A stretch of DNA of 45,198 nt. It comes from an uncultured bacterium. GTDB lineage: Bacteria; Bacteroidota; Ignavibacteria; Ignavibacteriales; Melioribacteraceae. The position numbers were made by a program, and so were the translations under genes. Each line of letters starts with the position of its first letter. Within the stretch, counting starts at the first letter, position 1. Shown in pieces: positions 16,311 to 26,212 of this stretch. The notes below the pieces were generated by a model. The model was not told the DNA's origin. It did not search any database and was given only the letters and a program-made list of their open reading frames with translations. The DNA lies in the NCBI GenBank assembly GCA_937936675.1, contig CALDDL010000153.1, positions 1 through 45,198 of the forward strand, read 5' to 3'.

Positions 16311-19300
16311 TTATCTTTTTTCATAATCTTGATGCTTAGGGAAAACAAATGGTTTTTCCTTAATTAATCTTAGAGCTTCATTAACTCCTGCTTCGAGCTG
16401 TGGATCAATACCTTTAACCATCTGAGCCGGATCATCAATTACTTCGATATCCGGATCAACTCCATGACCTTCCTTAAACCATTTACCGTCTGGATCATAC
16501 ATACGGAATGTCGGCACTGTAATCGAGCCGCCGTCAATCAATTCAGGTGCACCGGAAATTCCGATTAATCCACCCCATGTTCTCATACCTACTAATGGAC
16601 CGAGCTGAGACTTTTTGAAGAAATCGGGGAATGCATCTCCGCCGGATCCGCTCCAGCCATTAATTAACATTACTTTCGGACCGAAATGAGCCGTTTGCGG
16701 CCATTGCCATGTATCTCCATCTCTTACTGCCCAAAATGCTAATGGTTTTCTATTCAAGAGTTCGATAAATCGATCAGGAATTTGTCCGCCATTATTAAAC
16801 CTTTCATCTATAATTAATGCTTCTTTATTCGTCTGGGAATAAAATTGTCTTACGAGTTCATTTTGTCCATCAATTCCGGTAGAAGGAACATAAATATAAC
16901 CTACTTTTCCGTTAGATGCTTCTTCCACTCTTTTTCTGTTTTGCTCAATCCATGCAAGATTTCTTAAACGAGTTTCATCGCCCAATGCTGTAACTATTAC
17001 CTTCCAACTTCCTTCCAATGAAGGTTTTGAATTGACAGTTAATTCGATAGTCTTTCCTGCGAGATTATCGAAATTAGCCCAAGGGTCATTTTTAGTATCG
17101 AGCTTAATACCATTTACTTCTAGGATATAATCGCCTTGTTTTACTTTAACACCTGATTCGGCAAGTGGTGAGCGGACTTCCGTATCCCAAGGAGCTGCTT
17201 CAATAATTTTTTTAATTTTAAAAGCATTATTTTCTACTGCCCAATCGATTCCAAGATAACCGGTTTTTCTCATTTCTGCGTAATCTTGGTCGCCACCTCC
17301 TTTATATGTATGCGAAGCATTTAGTTCCGAAATCAATTCGCCGAGAACAAAATTTACATCTTCTCTTGTAATGCAATTTTCTATAAGATTGCCGTATTGA
17401 ACTTTCTTAGCTTTCCAATCAACACCGTGCATATTTTTATCATAGAAGAAATCTCTTTCGAGGCGCCATACATCATTGAAGATCTGTTTCCATTCTTCCC
17501 GTGGGGTAACGGTAAATTCGAGTTGAGAGGTAGGAAGTTTTTTTTCCATTTTTTGATCCGCTGCCACATCAACTATCGAGAATGAACTTCCTTTCATGGC
17601 GAGGATTTTTTTACCATCAGCCGAAACTTTATATCCGCTAACGTCAGCGAGTATAGTTTTCTCTTCTCTTTTTTCGAGATCATAATATTTTACTGCACTT
17701 GTTTTCTCTGCTGAACCGGAATTAGGTGCTTTTGAATAGATTACCTTACCTGAAACTGCATTTAATGAATTATAATTTCCGGCATCAATCGGTAAAAGAA
17801 CTAATCGGCTTTCAATTCCTTCAAAATCGATTTTCACTTCTTTCACTTCATCTTTCTTCTTATCCTCTTTCTTGTCATCTTTTTTCTCGTCTTTTTTATC
17901 ATCGGTTTTCTTTGGTTCATCTTTCTTTACTGCCGTTGTATCATTCTTTGGAGCGATAGGAGAAGCAATCTCATTAGTTAATGATATTGCTGCAACTTGT
18001 GTAGAATTGGGATAAATCCAGCTTCCTTCAAAATCACTATAAACTGGTGCAAAATTTCTATTTGTCAATAAATAAAGATATTTTCCGTCTGGATCGAATG
18101 CGGGGTTAGAATCTGAATAATAACCACTTGTAACCTGATGAATTTTATTCTCTTTTGTATCGTATAAAGCTATAGCATTTAGATGATTTGGAAGTTCTCT
18201 TACGAATGCGATATACCTGCTATCCGATGACCAAGAAACAGAGAAATTTTCTAATCCGCCTTGGAATAAACTGCGCTGTTTTTCGATCTCTGTATTTTTT
18301 TCTTTTTCAATGTTATAAACATTAATCATCATTGTCTGATCTACAAAACAGAGATTTTTGCTGTCGGGGCTCCAATAAAGATTATATCTAAAACCGGGTC
18401 CAAAAGAAGATACTTTTTTTGCAGGCTCATTCGTAGTTAAATTTTTAATTGTGATTTCATATTCGCCCGAAGCATCGCTCCAATAAGCGGCATATTTACC
18501 ATCAGGAGACCAAGAAGCGTATCTTTCAAACGAACCGGGACTTTGGCTTTCATTAATAACTGCACCATTTTCGGCAGGGACATTAAATACTTCTCCGCGT
18601 GCAGTAATTAATGCTCTCTTTCCATCAGGTGAGATATTGGCGTTTTGAATTTGGCTCGAAGCATTTACCACTTTCGGCATCAAAGTGATACCATCAGATA
18701 CTACATTAATACTGATTTCCTTAAGTTTTTCATCGGATAGGGAAAGGAGATATAGTTTTCCGCCTGCTTCAAAAACTAAATCGCTTGGACCAATGGATGG
18801 ATAGTGAATATCGAAATCCTTGAAATTTGTTACCTGTTTGGTTTCTTTTGTCGATAAATCATAAGAATAGATATTTGCTCTATTTTCGCTTCCTCTATCT
18901 GAAAGGAAATAGATTTTATTTTTATACCACATCGGGAATTCATCATTGGATATATTTTTTGTGATGTTTTCTGCGGTTTTATTTTTGAAATCGTATAACC
19001 AAATATCGGGTGCCATACCGCCTTTATATCTTTTCCAATTGCGGAAAGCTCTTGTAATAGGTGTATATGCTAATTTGCTTCCATCGGCTGAAAGAGAGCC
19101 GATTTCGCCATAAGGGAGCTCTAATTTTTCGGGTAGTCCGCCCTCTGCCGGCTGCTTATATAATTGATTAAATCGCTGCTTGCCGCTCTCCATTGCAGAA
19201 GAAAAAAGGATGCTTTTTCCATCGGGATACCAGTCGAGAAGTCGTTCGCTCATTCCATGATGAGTAACTCTTTCGGCAATTCCTCCTTCGGTAGGGACAG

Positions 19301-19574
19301 TAAAAATATCCATACTTCCGCTATAATTTCCGTTGAATGCTATAGTCTTTCCATCGGGTGAGAATTTTGGAAATACTTCAATTCCTTTTGGAGAAGTAAG
19401 TTTATAAGCCAAGCCTCCATCTTTTGAGGCGAGCCATAAATCACCTCCATATAAAAATACAATTTGTGTAGCCGAGACATCGGGAAACTGAATAAGCTTT
19501 GCCGGCAATTGTGCTTTTATCGGGATTGATAGAAAAACAAAAAGCACTATCAAAGACAGTGATAATTTTTTCAT
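16311..19574 (-). CDS. Tricorn-like S41 protease, secreted
   Basis: A periplasmic peptidase of about 1087 residues. From the N-terminus: signal peptide (MKKLSLSLIVLFVFLSIPIKAQ, positions 1 to about 22), TolB/WD40-like propeller repeats (SPDGK, SxDGK motifs), a Lys/Asp/Glu-rich linker near residues 560-590, a tricorn C1 domain, a PDZ domain, and an S41 serine protease domain. His lies in LNASHTY. The nucleophile Ser lies in NGWSGSGGD (codon at 16646-16644). A conserved DERFNNGG block precedes it. The frame is open 39 codons further upstream, but the start at 19574 has AAAGG seven bases before it and begins the signal peptide. Probably trims peptides from larger proteases, together with the DPP-IV-like enzyme. 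Divergent from the two-component pair. Confidence 0.9.
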   Translation of the reverse strand: MKKLSLSLIVLFVFLSIPIKAQLPAKLIQFPDVSATQIVFLYGGDLWLASKDGGLAYKLTSPKGIEVFPKFSPDGKTIAFNGNYSGSMDIFTVPTEGGIAERVTHHGMSERLLDWYPDGKSILFSSAMESGKQRFNQLYKQPAEGGLPEKLELPYGEIGSLSADGSKLAYTPITRAFRNWKRYKGGMAPDIWLYDFKNKTAENITKNISNDEFPMWYKNKIYFLSDRGSENRANIYSYDLSTKETKQVTNFKDFDIHYPSIGPSDLVFEAGGKLYLLSLSDEKLKEISINVVSDGITLMPKVVNASSQIQNANISPDGKRALITARGEVFNVPAENGAVINESQSPGSFERYASWSPDGKYAAYWSDASGEYEITIKNLTTNEPAKKVSSFGPGFRYNLYWSPDSKNLCFVDQTMMINVYNIEKEKNTEIEKQRSLFQGGLENFSVSWSSDSRYIAFVRELPNHLNAIALYDTKENKIHQVTSGYYSDSNPAFDPDGKYLYLLTNRNFAPVYSDFEGSWIYPNSTQVAAISLTNEIASPIAPKNDTTAVKKDEPKKTDDKKDEKKDDKKEDKKKDEVKEVKIDFEGIESRLVLLPIDAGNYNSLNAVSGKVIYSKAPNSGSAEKTSAVKYYDLEKREEKTILADVSGYKVSADGKKILAMKGSSFSIVDVAADQKMEKKLPTSQLEFTVTPREEWKQIFNDVWRLERDFFYDKNMHGVDWKAKKVQYGNLIENCITREDVNFVLGELISELNASHTYKGGGDQDYAEMRKTGYLGIDWAVENNAFKIKKIIEAAPWDTEVRSPLAESGVKVKQGDYILEVNGIKLDTKNDPWANFDNLAGKTIELTVNSKPSLEGSWKVIVTALGDETRLRNLAWIEQNRKRVEEASNGKVGYIYVPSTGIDGQNELVRQFYSQTNKEALIIDERFNNGGQIPDRFIELLNRKPLAFWAVRDGDTWQWPQTAHFGPKVMLINGWSGSGGDAFPDFFKKSQLGPLVGMRTWGGLIGISGAPELIDGGSITVPTFRMYDPDGKWFKEGHGVDPDIEVIDDPAQMVKGIDPQLEAGVNEALRLIKEKPFVFPKHQDYEKR

Positions 19575-19678
19575 ATTGTAACCTTTTATAAATGAGTTGA
19601 TATTTTGTTTGGTGGGATGTAACTTATTTGATATTTTTCTGCTTGTTATGGATAACTGTATAAACATATTACCTCTTA

Positions 19679-21202
19679 ATGAACAAACCAATTAAAAAAA
19701 TCACGATAATATTAACGGTAATTTCTCTTTTCCCGATAATCTTTTTTTCGATTAACGAATATTTATCGTTAAATAAAAATGAAAAGATTATTCAAGATAT
19801 TTATAAGAATCAATTAGAAGCGATAATATTCTCGATTAATCAATATTCCGATGATATAGTCCGAAGCTGGATGTTCAAGACGGAAGATATAATAAGGCAA
19901 AATAAAGATGAGAAGCTTCTTGAGAAATCTTTAAAAGAATATCTGCCGATTACCCAATCGGTGAAAAATATTGTATTAGCCGATACGTCATTAGACGTAT
20001 TAATTGCTGCTAAGTTTTCTGATTCGGAATTAATCAGCAAAATAATAAAAAATAATATTAATCTCGTAAGAAGATTTTTTATTTATAAAAATCAGAATTA
20101 CCAAAAAATTGAATCGATCGATTTTGGTGAGGATGTACTTCTGTTATTCGTTACAAATAACGATAAAATTTGTCTGTTTCAATTAAACAAAAAAGATTTT
20201 GTTACTAAGAATCTATCCGGAAGAATCCGTTCCATTGCTTCCGATCAATTTATGGTTGGAATTTTTCATTCGGGAAATGCTGTATATTCTACAGAAAATT
20301 TTACGATCGAAGAAGCGCAGCAGAGGGCTAATTTTTGGTTAATCCCCGGTTATCAATTAGCTATGAGCGTAAAGGGGGATACTTTAGAAGAAATAATTCA
20401 TACACGTATTTATACGAATATTGCTCTTATTGCAGCTTTAGGATTATTGATGTCCATCGGGATGTATTTCGTTTATCGAAATATTAAGCGTGAAATGGAA
20501 TTAGCACAAATTAAATCAGATTTCGTTTCAAATGTATCTCACGAACTTCGCACTCCGCTCGCACTAATTAATATGTATGCTGAAACATTAGAAATGGATC
20601 GAATAAAATCTGAAGAGAAAAAGAAGGAGTACTATTCGATTATTAGCGGAGAGACTAATAGATTAAGCAATATAGTAAATCGCATTTTAAGTTTCTCGAA
20701 GCTTGAAGCGGGTAAAAGAAATTTCGTTCTTGAAAAAATCGATTTGAATGAAATTGCTAAAAAGATTTACGCTACTTACTTGCATCATTTACAGAACCGG
20801 CAATTTGAATTTTTGTTCGTTACCGTGGGAGAGATTATAATTAAAGGAGATAAAGAGGCGATTTCGGAAGTGATAGTTAATCTTATCGATAATGCCTCGA
20901 AATATAGTAAGGAAATCAAAAAAATAATTTTGCGTACCGGCATAGAAGATGGATTTGGATTTGTGGAAGTGGAAGACAGCGGAATCGGTATCGCAAAAGA
21001 AGAGCAGGATAAAATATTCGATAAGTTTTATAGAGCTTCAAAGGGATTAATTCATGATACTAAAGGTACGGGAATTGGATTAGCTTTGGTAAAGTATATT
21101 GTAGAAGGGAACAATGGAAAAATCGAATTAGAAAGTGATACGTCTAAAGGGAGTAAGTTTAGAATTTTATTTCCTTTAGAGGAGGATAAAAAGTATGTAT
21201 AA
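19679..21202 (+). CDS. Membrane sensor histidine kinase
   Basis: A 507-residue sensor kinase. Membrane segments at about 8-26 and 246-266 enclose an extracytoplasmic domain of about 215 residues with no recognised family. HisKA follows with the phospho-acceptor His288 in NVSHELRTPL, then the ATPase with N box (VNLIDNASKYS), G1 (EDSGIGIAKEE), F box (FDKFYRA) and G2 (GTGIGLALVKYIVE). All catalytic motifs are intact. Overlaps its regulator by 8 bases. Divergent from the tricorn-like gene with about 105 bases between starts, so it may sense envelope or peptide stress and control that gene; this is inferred from position. No Shine-Dalgarno before the ATG. Confidence 0.93.
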   Translation: MNKPIKKITIILTVISLFPIIFFSINEYLSLNKNEKIIQDIYKNQLEAIIFSINQYSDDIVRSWMFKTEDIIRQNKDEKLLEKSLKEYLPITQSVKNIVLADTSLDVLIAAKFSDSELISKIIKNNINLVRRFFIYKNQNYQKIESIDFGEDVLLLFVTNNDKICLFQLNKKDFVTKNLSGRIRSIASDQFMVGIFHSGNAVYSTENFTIEEAQQRANFWLIPGYQLAMSVKGDTLEEIIHTRIYTNIALIAALGLLMSIGMYFVYRNIKREMELAQIKSDFVSNVSHELRTPLALINMYAETLEMDRIKSEEKKKEYYSIISGETNRLSNIVNRILSFSKLEAGKRNFVLEKIDLNEIAKKIYATYLHHLQNRQFEFLFVTVGEIIIKGDKEAISEVIVNLIDNASKYSKEIKKIILRTGIEDGFGFVEVEDSGIGIAKEEQDKIFDKFYRASKGLIHDTKGTGIGLALVKYIVEGNNGKIELESDTSKGSKFRILFPLEEDKKYV

Positions 21203-21926
21203 AATATTGATTATAGATGATGAACCGAATATGCGTTCGGGATTAAAAGATAATCTTGAGTTCGAAGATTATGAAGTGGAAACGGCGTGCGATGGGGAAG
21301 AAGGATTAAGTAAAATATTAAATAGTAAATATGATTTGGTTTTACTAGATGTAATGATGCCTAAGATGAATGGTTTTGATGTTTGTAAAAAAGTGAGAGC
21401 TGAAAAAAATAACGTACCGATTATATTGCTTACAGCAAAAGGAGAAGAGATCGATAAAGTTCTGGGACTTGAGTTTGGTGCTGATGATTATATAGCAAAG
21501 CCATTTAGTTTAAGAGAACTTTTGGCACGAGTAAAAGCAGTATTAAGGAGAAGCAGTCTTTCTTATACAGGAGAAATATCCCCTTCGAATGGTGGCTCAG
21601 ATTCTTCGTTCCCCACGCATTGCGATGAAGAGATTCTCATAGGAAGAATAAGTGTAAACTTTAAGTCGTATAACGCTTGCGAAAAAAACGCTCCGATTTC
21701 AATGACCCATAAAGAATTTGAACTTCTAAAATATTTATGGGAACGAAGAAATAAAAACGTTAGCAGGGATGAATTATTAAAAGATGTATGGGGTCAGGAA
21801 GGATTTATTACCACTCGGACTATCGATAATTTTATAGTGAAACTACGTCAGAAATTAGAGCTTGAGCCTACCAATCCCAAAATATTATTAACAGTTCACG
21901 GAATTGGTTATAAACTGATCGATTAA
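21195..21926 (+). CDS. OmpR-family response regulator
   Basis: A 243-residue two-component regulator. The receiver domain (1-118) has the acidic pair Asp8/Asp9, phospho-acceptor Asp52 in LLDVMMP, Thr80 and Lys102. The C-terminal winged helix (about 147-243) has the OmpR-type MTHKEFELLKYLW and VSRDELLKDVWG segments and the end TVHGIGYKLID. The linker (about 120-147) is longer than usual and rich in Ser and Gly, with a cysteine at 143. The kinase partner is the overlapping upstream gene. Confidence 0.95.
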   Translation: MYKILIIDDEPNMRSGLKDNLEFEDYEVETACDGEEGLSKILNSKYDLVLLDVMMPKMNGFDVCKKVRAEKNNVPIILLTAKGEEIDKVLGLEFGADDYIAKPFSLRELLARVKAVLRRSSLSYTGEISPSNGGSDSSFPTHCDEEILIGRISVNFKSYNACEKNAPISMTHKEFELLKYLWERRNKNVSRDELLKDVWGQEGFITTRTIDNFIVKLRQKLELEPTNPKILLTVHGIGYKLID

Positions 21927-22173
21927 TTAAAAATCCACTTCCCAATTTGAAAATTCCTCTCATTAATTCTATAAGAATGAAAGATGAAAATGTAGGTTGG
22001 GCGAATTCTTCACCACCACATGATGGATTTTGGGAAACAGATGTATTTAAGACTGAGAATGGCGGCATCAAATGGGAATGGAAAGGATTCTTTTGGAAAC
22101 TCTGTATCAAGCGGAATATATTTCTACCGGATTAAAACGAATAGCTTTTCTCAAGTGAAAAAAATGTTATTAA
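21927..22173. other. Convergent intergenic region without a convincing gene
   Basis: 247 bases between the response regulator and the converging RNA methyltransferase. A 62-codon ATG frame (21947-22135) lacks a ribosome-binding site and any recognisable domain. Its Trp/Gly-rich translation and the slightly higher GC suggest decayed or non-coding DNA. No clear hairpin terminator was found. Confidence 0.4.
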
Positions 22174-22944
22174 TTAAATAGTATGAAATCTTCTTATTTC
22201 CGAAAGAATGATAGCGTTGGCATTGGCAACGTTCAGAGATTCGGCTTGTCCGAATCTCTGAATATTAATTCTGTCATCAGTAATTTTTAATAATTCCCCG
22301 CTTGGACCGTTGGCTTCATTGCCGAAAACAATTATTGAACGTTCCGGGAAATCATATCCATATAAATTATTCCCTTCCATATCAGCAGTGAAAATTGAAT
22401 AACCCGCACTCCTGAAATTTGTTAAATCATCTATGAATGAATAAGAACGAATAATATTAAGATGAAAAACTGAACCGGCACTCGAACGAATTGTCTTAGG
22501 ACTGAAAATTTCTGTACAAGTTTCATTCAATAAAATATTTTTAAAATCGAACCAATCGCAATTTCTTAACATCGTACCCAGATTGCCGGGATCATTGATG
22601 TTTTCAAAAGCGATAAAAGTACCGAAGAAACTTGATAGTGCTTTGTGTGAAGTTTTCTCAAAGAAGATTCCGATTATTCCTTGCGGAGTTTTGGTATCTG
22701 CAATTTTTGCTAGGTCATTATTTTTTACAAAATCGAGATGAAGAGAAAAGCCACCAAGCTGATTCATATAATCAAATTCATTTTGTTCAAACTCATTCGA
22801 AAGAATAATCAATTCCGGCTCGAAGCCGGAATTAAGTGCTTCTAAAATTAGCTTCTTCCCTTCCACCAAAAATTTCTTTTCTGACGCTCTACCTTTCTTA
22901 CCCGAAAGCGAGGAATAATATTTTATCTTCTCTTTATTGAGCAT
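22174..22944 (-). CDS. TrmH/SpoU-family RNA 2'-O-methyltransferase
   Basis: A 256-residue SAM-dependent rRNA or tRNA ribose methyltransferase with the trefoil-knot SPOUT fold. The N-terminal substrate-binding domain (FLVEGKKLILEAL) is followed by motif 1 FENINDPGNLGTMLRN (113-128), SPKTIRSSAGSVF, motif 2 FGNEANGPS and motif 3 SLNVANANAI. This is the classic RlmB/TsnR-like layout. It starts 2 bases after the stop of the upstream C45-like gene, so the two are likely co-transcribed, but no functional link is apparent. The modified nucleotide cannot be told from the sequence. Confidence 0.92.
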   Translation of the reverse strand: MLNKEKIKYYSSLSGKKGRASEKKFLVEGKKLILEALNSGFEPELIILSNEFEQNEFDYMNQLGGFSLHLDFVKNNDLAKIADTKTPQGIIGIFFEKTSHKALSSFFGTFIAFENINDPGNLGTMLRNCDWFDFKNILLNETCTEIFSPKTIRSSAGSVFHLNIIRSYSFIDDLTNFRSAGYSIFTADMEGNNLYGYDFPERSIIVFGNEANGPSGELLKITDDRINIQRFGQAESLNVANANAIILSEIRRFHTI

Positions 22945-22946
22945 AA

Positions 22947-25900
22947 TTAGTCTGTGTGATACCCTTTCTTAATTATTTTTTCTCCTTTGAAAAGTGCGAA
23001 AGCAGGCATCGATTGATGACGCTTAGTCATCTGATATAATTGCTGTGCGCTATTTGCAATAAATAGATATAATGTTTTTGCGGGATTATAAGGGTTAGGA
23101 TATGTTAGATAAAGCCCGTCATCATTATTGTTATAAGTCGTGCCATTCCATTCAAAGAAATATTTTCCGTTTGTAATACCAAGTTTACTTAATAATTTTT
23201 CTGTAAGACTATTTTCAGAAACGCCGCCAAGAAGGATGATATCGTTTTTAGCTAATTCAGATTCATCAATCTCGCTATCCTTTTTAATCGGTTGGAATGT
23301 TTCGGTGAAACGATCCGCTACCATCTTTTGATATCGTAGTGCGATTGTATGATTGGCTTCCACTTGCTGCTTTGTTCCATAAACAATAACCGTATTTGAA
23401 TAATCATCGAAGAAATTGGAATAAGTATAATAATTTGTTCTATTTACAGGGACATCATTGCCCGCATTTACCGTAACTGAAAGCGGCTTATTATCATATA
23501 TATATTCAAAGTTATTTTCCTGATTCTTTAATTCAACTAACTTAACGATTCTCTCCTTTTCAAATTCAATAGAGACCGTTAGGAACAGATTAAATACTTT
23601 ACCGGTTTGATTGATATTTATTCCGGTTTTCCATTTGCTATTATCACTTTCAATTTTCACATCGGTTGTAAATTTTGGTAATTTAGTGCTATTAATCCAT
23701 TGCGAAATAAATTCTTTGCTAATACCGGCTTTACCTGCATATTCAATAAATTTATCGTTAGTAATATTTTTTTCTCTAAAATCGGTCTGAATTTTATTCA
23801 TCAATTCGGCAAATGATTTATTGCCGAGTTTCAATCGTAATTGATGCAAAAGGAACGTTCCTTTAATGCGAGGAATCTGATAATTATTATATTTATCATA
23901 GATCTGCTTTGCGTCAACGGGAGCGATAGCACCCTCGCGTTTAGTGGTATAAAGAAGGCGATAATTTAATTCAGTAAGTTCATCGCGGAGATAATTAAAA
24001 GCCGCATCCTGTTTTGCAGGCATCTGTTTTAATGTGTAATAATAAGCTGCTGCGGCACTCACATACCAATTTTCTTTATTGCTTGCCGGAAAAACTGTTC
24101 CTTTCCAAAGTGCTTCTTTATCGAAGGAATAAACATCTTTTGCCTCTGCTACATTAATAGTTAGCTCTTTTGCTTCCTTATTTTTTGGCGCTTTATCTTT
24201 CCACGCTTTCAATTGATCGGCAATATAAATCGGAGAAGCTACGGCATATCCAAGAGTGAAACGGGAATAAGCATTTGGCAGATCGGGCATTCTTCCATTT
24301 TCATTTATAAACTGTTCTCTTAATGTTACCTTGCCTTGATGTGCAAAGAATATTAATTGCTCCGCCATTTCGGAGGTTGTTACTTTTCCATCGCATGCGT
24401 GAGGTCTATTTATAGGTGATGAATTCCAAAGATTGAATGCGGCGGTTTGGTCAATGCTGCCATAATTATTCTGATAAAAATCCCAGAAAGCGAGATCTCG
24501 ATTCACAGGACGAAATACTATATCATTCGGAGCATCATCGGGATTATGAATATATTCTTTTCTTACTTCAAGCTCTTTATTGTTATTCACGCTCCAATAA
24601 AAATCTTTTGCATCATTATACCAATCGTTTTTACTGCTTCGCCATAGCTTATGTGTGTTAGTACCGAGAAGTAAAATTCCTATTTCGTTTTTCTTAACGT
24701 CTCCAATCAACCAATCATTCGTGTACATACCATTATTTTTTGTAGTCATTATTTTCACTACATCATCAATAGAATTAGCGTATTGAGCTGCTTTTCGGAT
24801 ACGATTAGATTGCGGGATACCATCGTGATTATAAGGTGTCTGCTGGACTGTTGTTTCGCCGAGCATAATTCCTGCGCTATTCATATAGAAATCAGCTCCT
24901 GAATGAATACCACCCGGATATGTTTGATATACTAATCTATTGCCTTCGGAAGGGACTATATCGGTAATTACATTCCAATGATAACCGGTATATCCGCCCC
25001 ACATAAAAATTTGTCCGTAAACAATTCTTCCATCCTTTGTAGCAGAGTTGTTTGCTAAGAATGAGGAGCATTTATGGAGACGTTCTTTTACTAAAAGATC
25101 ATCTTCTTCGGAGAGGAAACTTTTTCCCGAGAGAGGATTTGGCGTGATACGAAGTGCATCTTGAACGTAATCTAAATCGATTGATGAATTTATCGCAACG
25201 ATATCAAGAAGATCAATGGGGCGATCGAAAACCTTTGCTCCCGCTTTTGCAGCACCATCGGCTATCCCTTTCATTTCGGTTAAATATTCTTCATCATATT
25301 TTCTAAGAAACATCGCATCGGTTTCAAAGCGAAGACGCTGCCATTCCTGTCGTGGATCGGAAGAATTATAATTTGTAGCAAGTTTCTCTATAAACATTTT
25401 TATATCATCTGCGAGGAGTGAGCCATATTGAAGACCTCTTTGATATGGCTTGCCTTCGATATGAACAAAAATCCATCCTTTATCTTCGTAACGGAATGCG
25501 GGTCCGTGCCATTTAACTGTTTCTAATGGAATATATTCGCTGATATCTGTTACTTCAGTAAGTGCTATATCATCAAACCAAGCTTTTCCTTTTGCATTGC
25601 CATTATAACCCAGGTGAAGTTGGATTTTGTCTTTCGATTTCGTTGCAACGAACATCACATCCACTTTCTGCCAATCGGTTGTAGCTCCTACTGCCGGGGA
25701 GTTATTCGTAAAGGGAAAAGATTCCATTGTTATTACAGCGGCAAGTGGAGTAGGGTATTGATCGTAAGAATTTGATTCTGCGTTTTCGGTTTTTATCCAA
25801 CCCGAAACTTTGTAAACATGTCCCACTTTCAAATTCACTTCGGAAGAAGTGATTTCTGTTCTTTGCCAATCATCGTGAGTAATTAATAGACTTGATTTGC

Positions 25901-26066
25901 CCGATTTTGATGTTGAATTATCGATAGATAATTTTCCGGTAGTGTTTATAACCCAGCCTTCGGGTTGATTGTTTTTGATTGTTTCAAAACCGGAATTAGT
26001 AACTGTAATAGATTGAGCAATAGAGATCGAGAACGAGATAATGAGAAGGAATAAAACTTTTTTCAT
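22947..26066 (-). CDS. Secreted C45-like acyltransferase/hydrolase fused to an M1-peptidase-like C-terminal region
   Basis: A 1039-residue composite exported protein. Signal peptide 1-18 (ending SISIAQ). Residues about 19-172 resemble a carbohydrate-binding beta-sandwich (CBM4/9-like: NSGFE near the start, WFDDIAL at the end). Residues about 185-600 look like a C45/phospholipase-B-like Ntn-hydrolase with the candidate autoprocessing nucleophile Cys333 in HKCSSFLANNSATKDG. Residues about 640-860 resemble the helical back half of M1 aminopeptidases (KGTFLLHQLRLKLG, then ISQWIN), but no HExxH zinc site exists anywhere in the protein. The last 150 residues form an unassigned alpha/beta region. 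Family assignment of the Cys domain is fairly sure; the M1 link is by pattern only. Substrate unknown; an amide such as an N-acyl amino acid or peptide is possible. Confidence 0.78.
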   Translation of the reverse strand: MKKVLFLLIISFSISIAQSITVTNSGFETIKNNQPEGWVINTTGKLSIDNSTSKSGKSSLLITHDDWQRTEITSSEVNLKVGHVYKVSGWIKTENAESNSYDQYPTPLAAVITMESFPFTNNSPAVGATTDWQKVDVMFVATKSKDKIQLHLGYNGNAKGKAWFDDIALTEVTDISEYIPLETVKWHGPAFRYEDKGWIFVHIEGKPYQRGLQYGSLLADDIKMFIEKLATNYNSSDPRQEWQRLRFETDAMFLRKYDEEYLTEMKGIADGAAKAGAKVFDRPIDLLDIVAINSSIDLDYVQDALRITPNPLSGKSFLSEEDDLLVKERLHKCSSFLANNSATKDGRIVYGQIFMWGGYTGYHWNVITDIVPSEGNRLVYQTYPGGIHSGADFYMNSAGIMLGETTVQQTPYNHDGIPQSNRIRKAAQYANSIDDVVKIMTTKNNGMYTNDWLIGDVKKNEIGILLLGTNTHKLWRSSKNDWYNDAKDFYWSVNNNKELEVRKEYIHNPDDAPNDIVFRPVNRDLAFWDFYQNNYGSIDQTAAFNLWNSSPINRPHACDGKVTTSEMAEQLIFFAHQGKVTLREQFINENGRMPDLPNAYSRFTLGYAVASPIYIADQLKAWKDKAPKNKEAKELTINVAEAKDVYSFDKEALWKGTVFPASNKENWYVSAAAAYYYTLKQMPAKQDAAFNYLRDELTELNYRLLYTTKREGAIAPVDAKQIYDKYNNYQIPRIKGTFLLHQLRLKLGNKSFAELMNKIQTDFREKNITNDKFIEYAGKAGISKEFISQWINSTKLPKFTTDVKIESDNSKWKTGININQTGKVFNLFLTVSIEFEKERIVKLVELKNQENNFEYIYDNKPLSVTVNAGNDVPVNRTNYYTYSNFFDDYSNTVIVYGTKQQVEANHTIALRYQKMVADRFTETFQPIKKDSEIDESELAKNDIILLGGVSENSLTEKLLSKLGITNGKYFFEWNGTTYNNNDDGLYLTYPNPYNPAKTLYLFIANSAQQLYQMTKRHQSMPAFALFKGEKIIKKGYHTD

Positions 26067-26212
26067 TTTCTTACCGTGAAAAGTTAAAGGATTTTGCTAA
26101 AATAAGTATAAGTAACCATGAAAGGAAATAGGAGGCAGATATCTTTCTAATTTATTTGAAATTATAGAAAAAGTGTCTATCGAATCACATTAGTCTAAAT
26201 TATAAAATAAAA

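Noticed and set aside
19575..19691. 39-codon N-terminal extension of the tricorn-like gene
   Set aside because: The extension has no signal-peptide character and overlaps the start of the divergent kinase gene. A good ribosome-binding site precedes the ATG at 19574.
21947..22135. Possible 62-residue gene after the response regulator
   Set aside because: No ribosome-binding site, no recognised domain, and the opposite strand is equally open. Kept only as an unassigned intergenic stretch.
22947..26066. Active M1 zinc aminopeptidase in the composite protein
   Set aside because: No HExxH or downstream Glu zinc ligand is present; only the back-half pattern resembles M1 enzymes.
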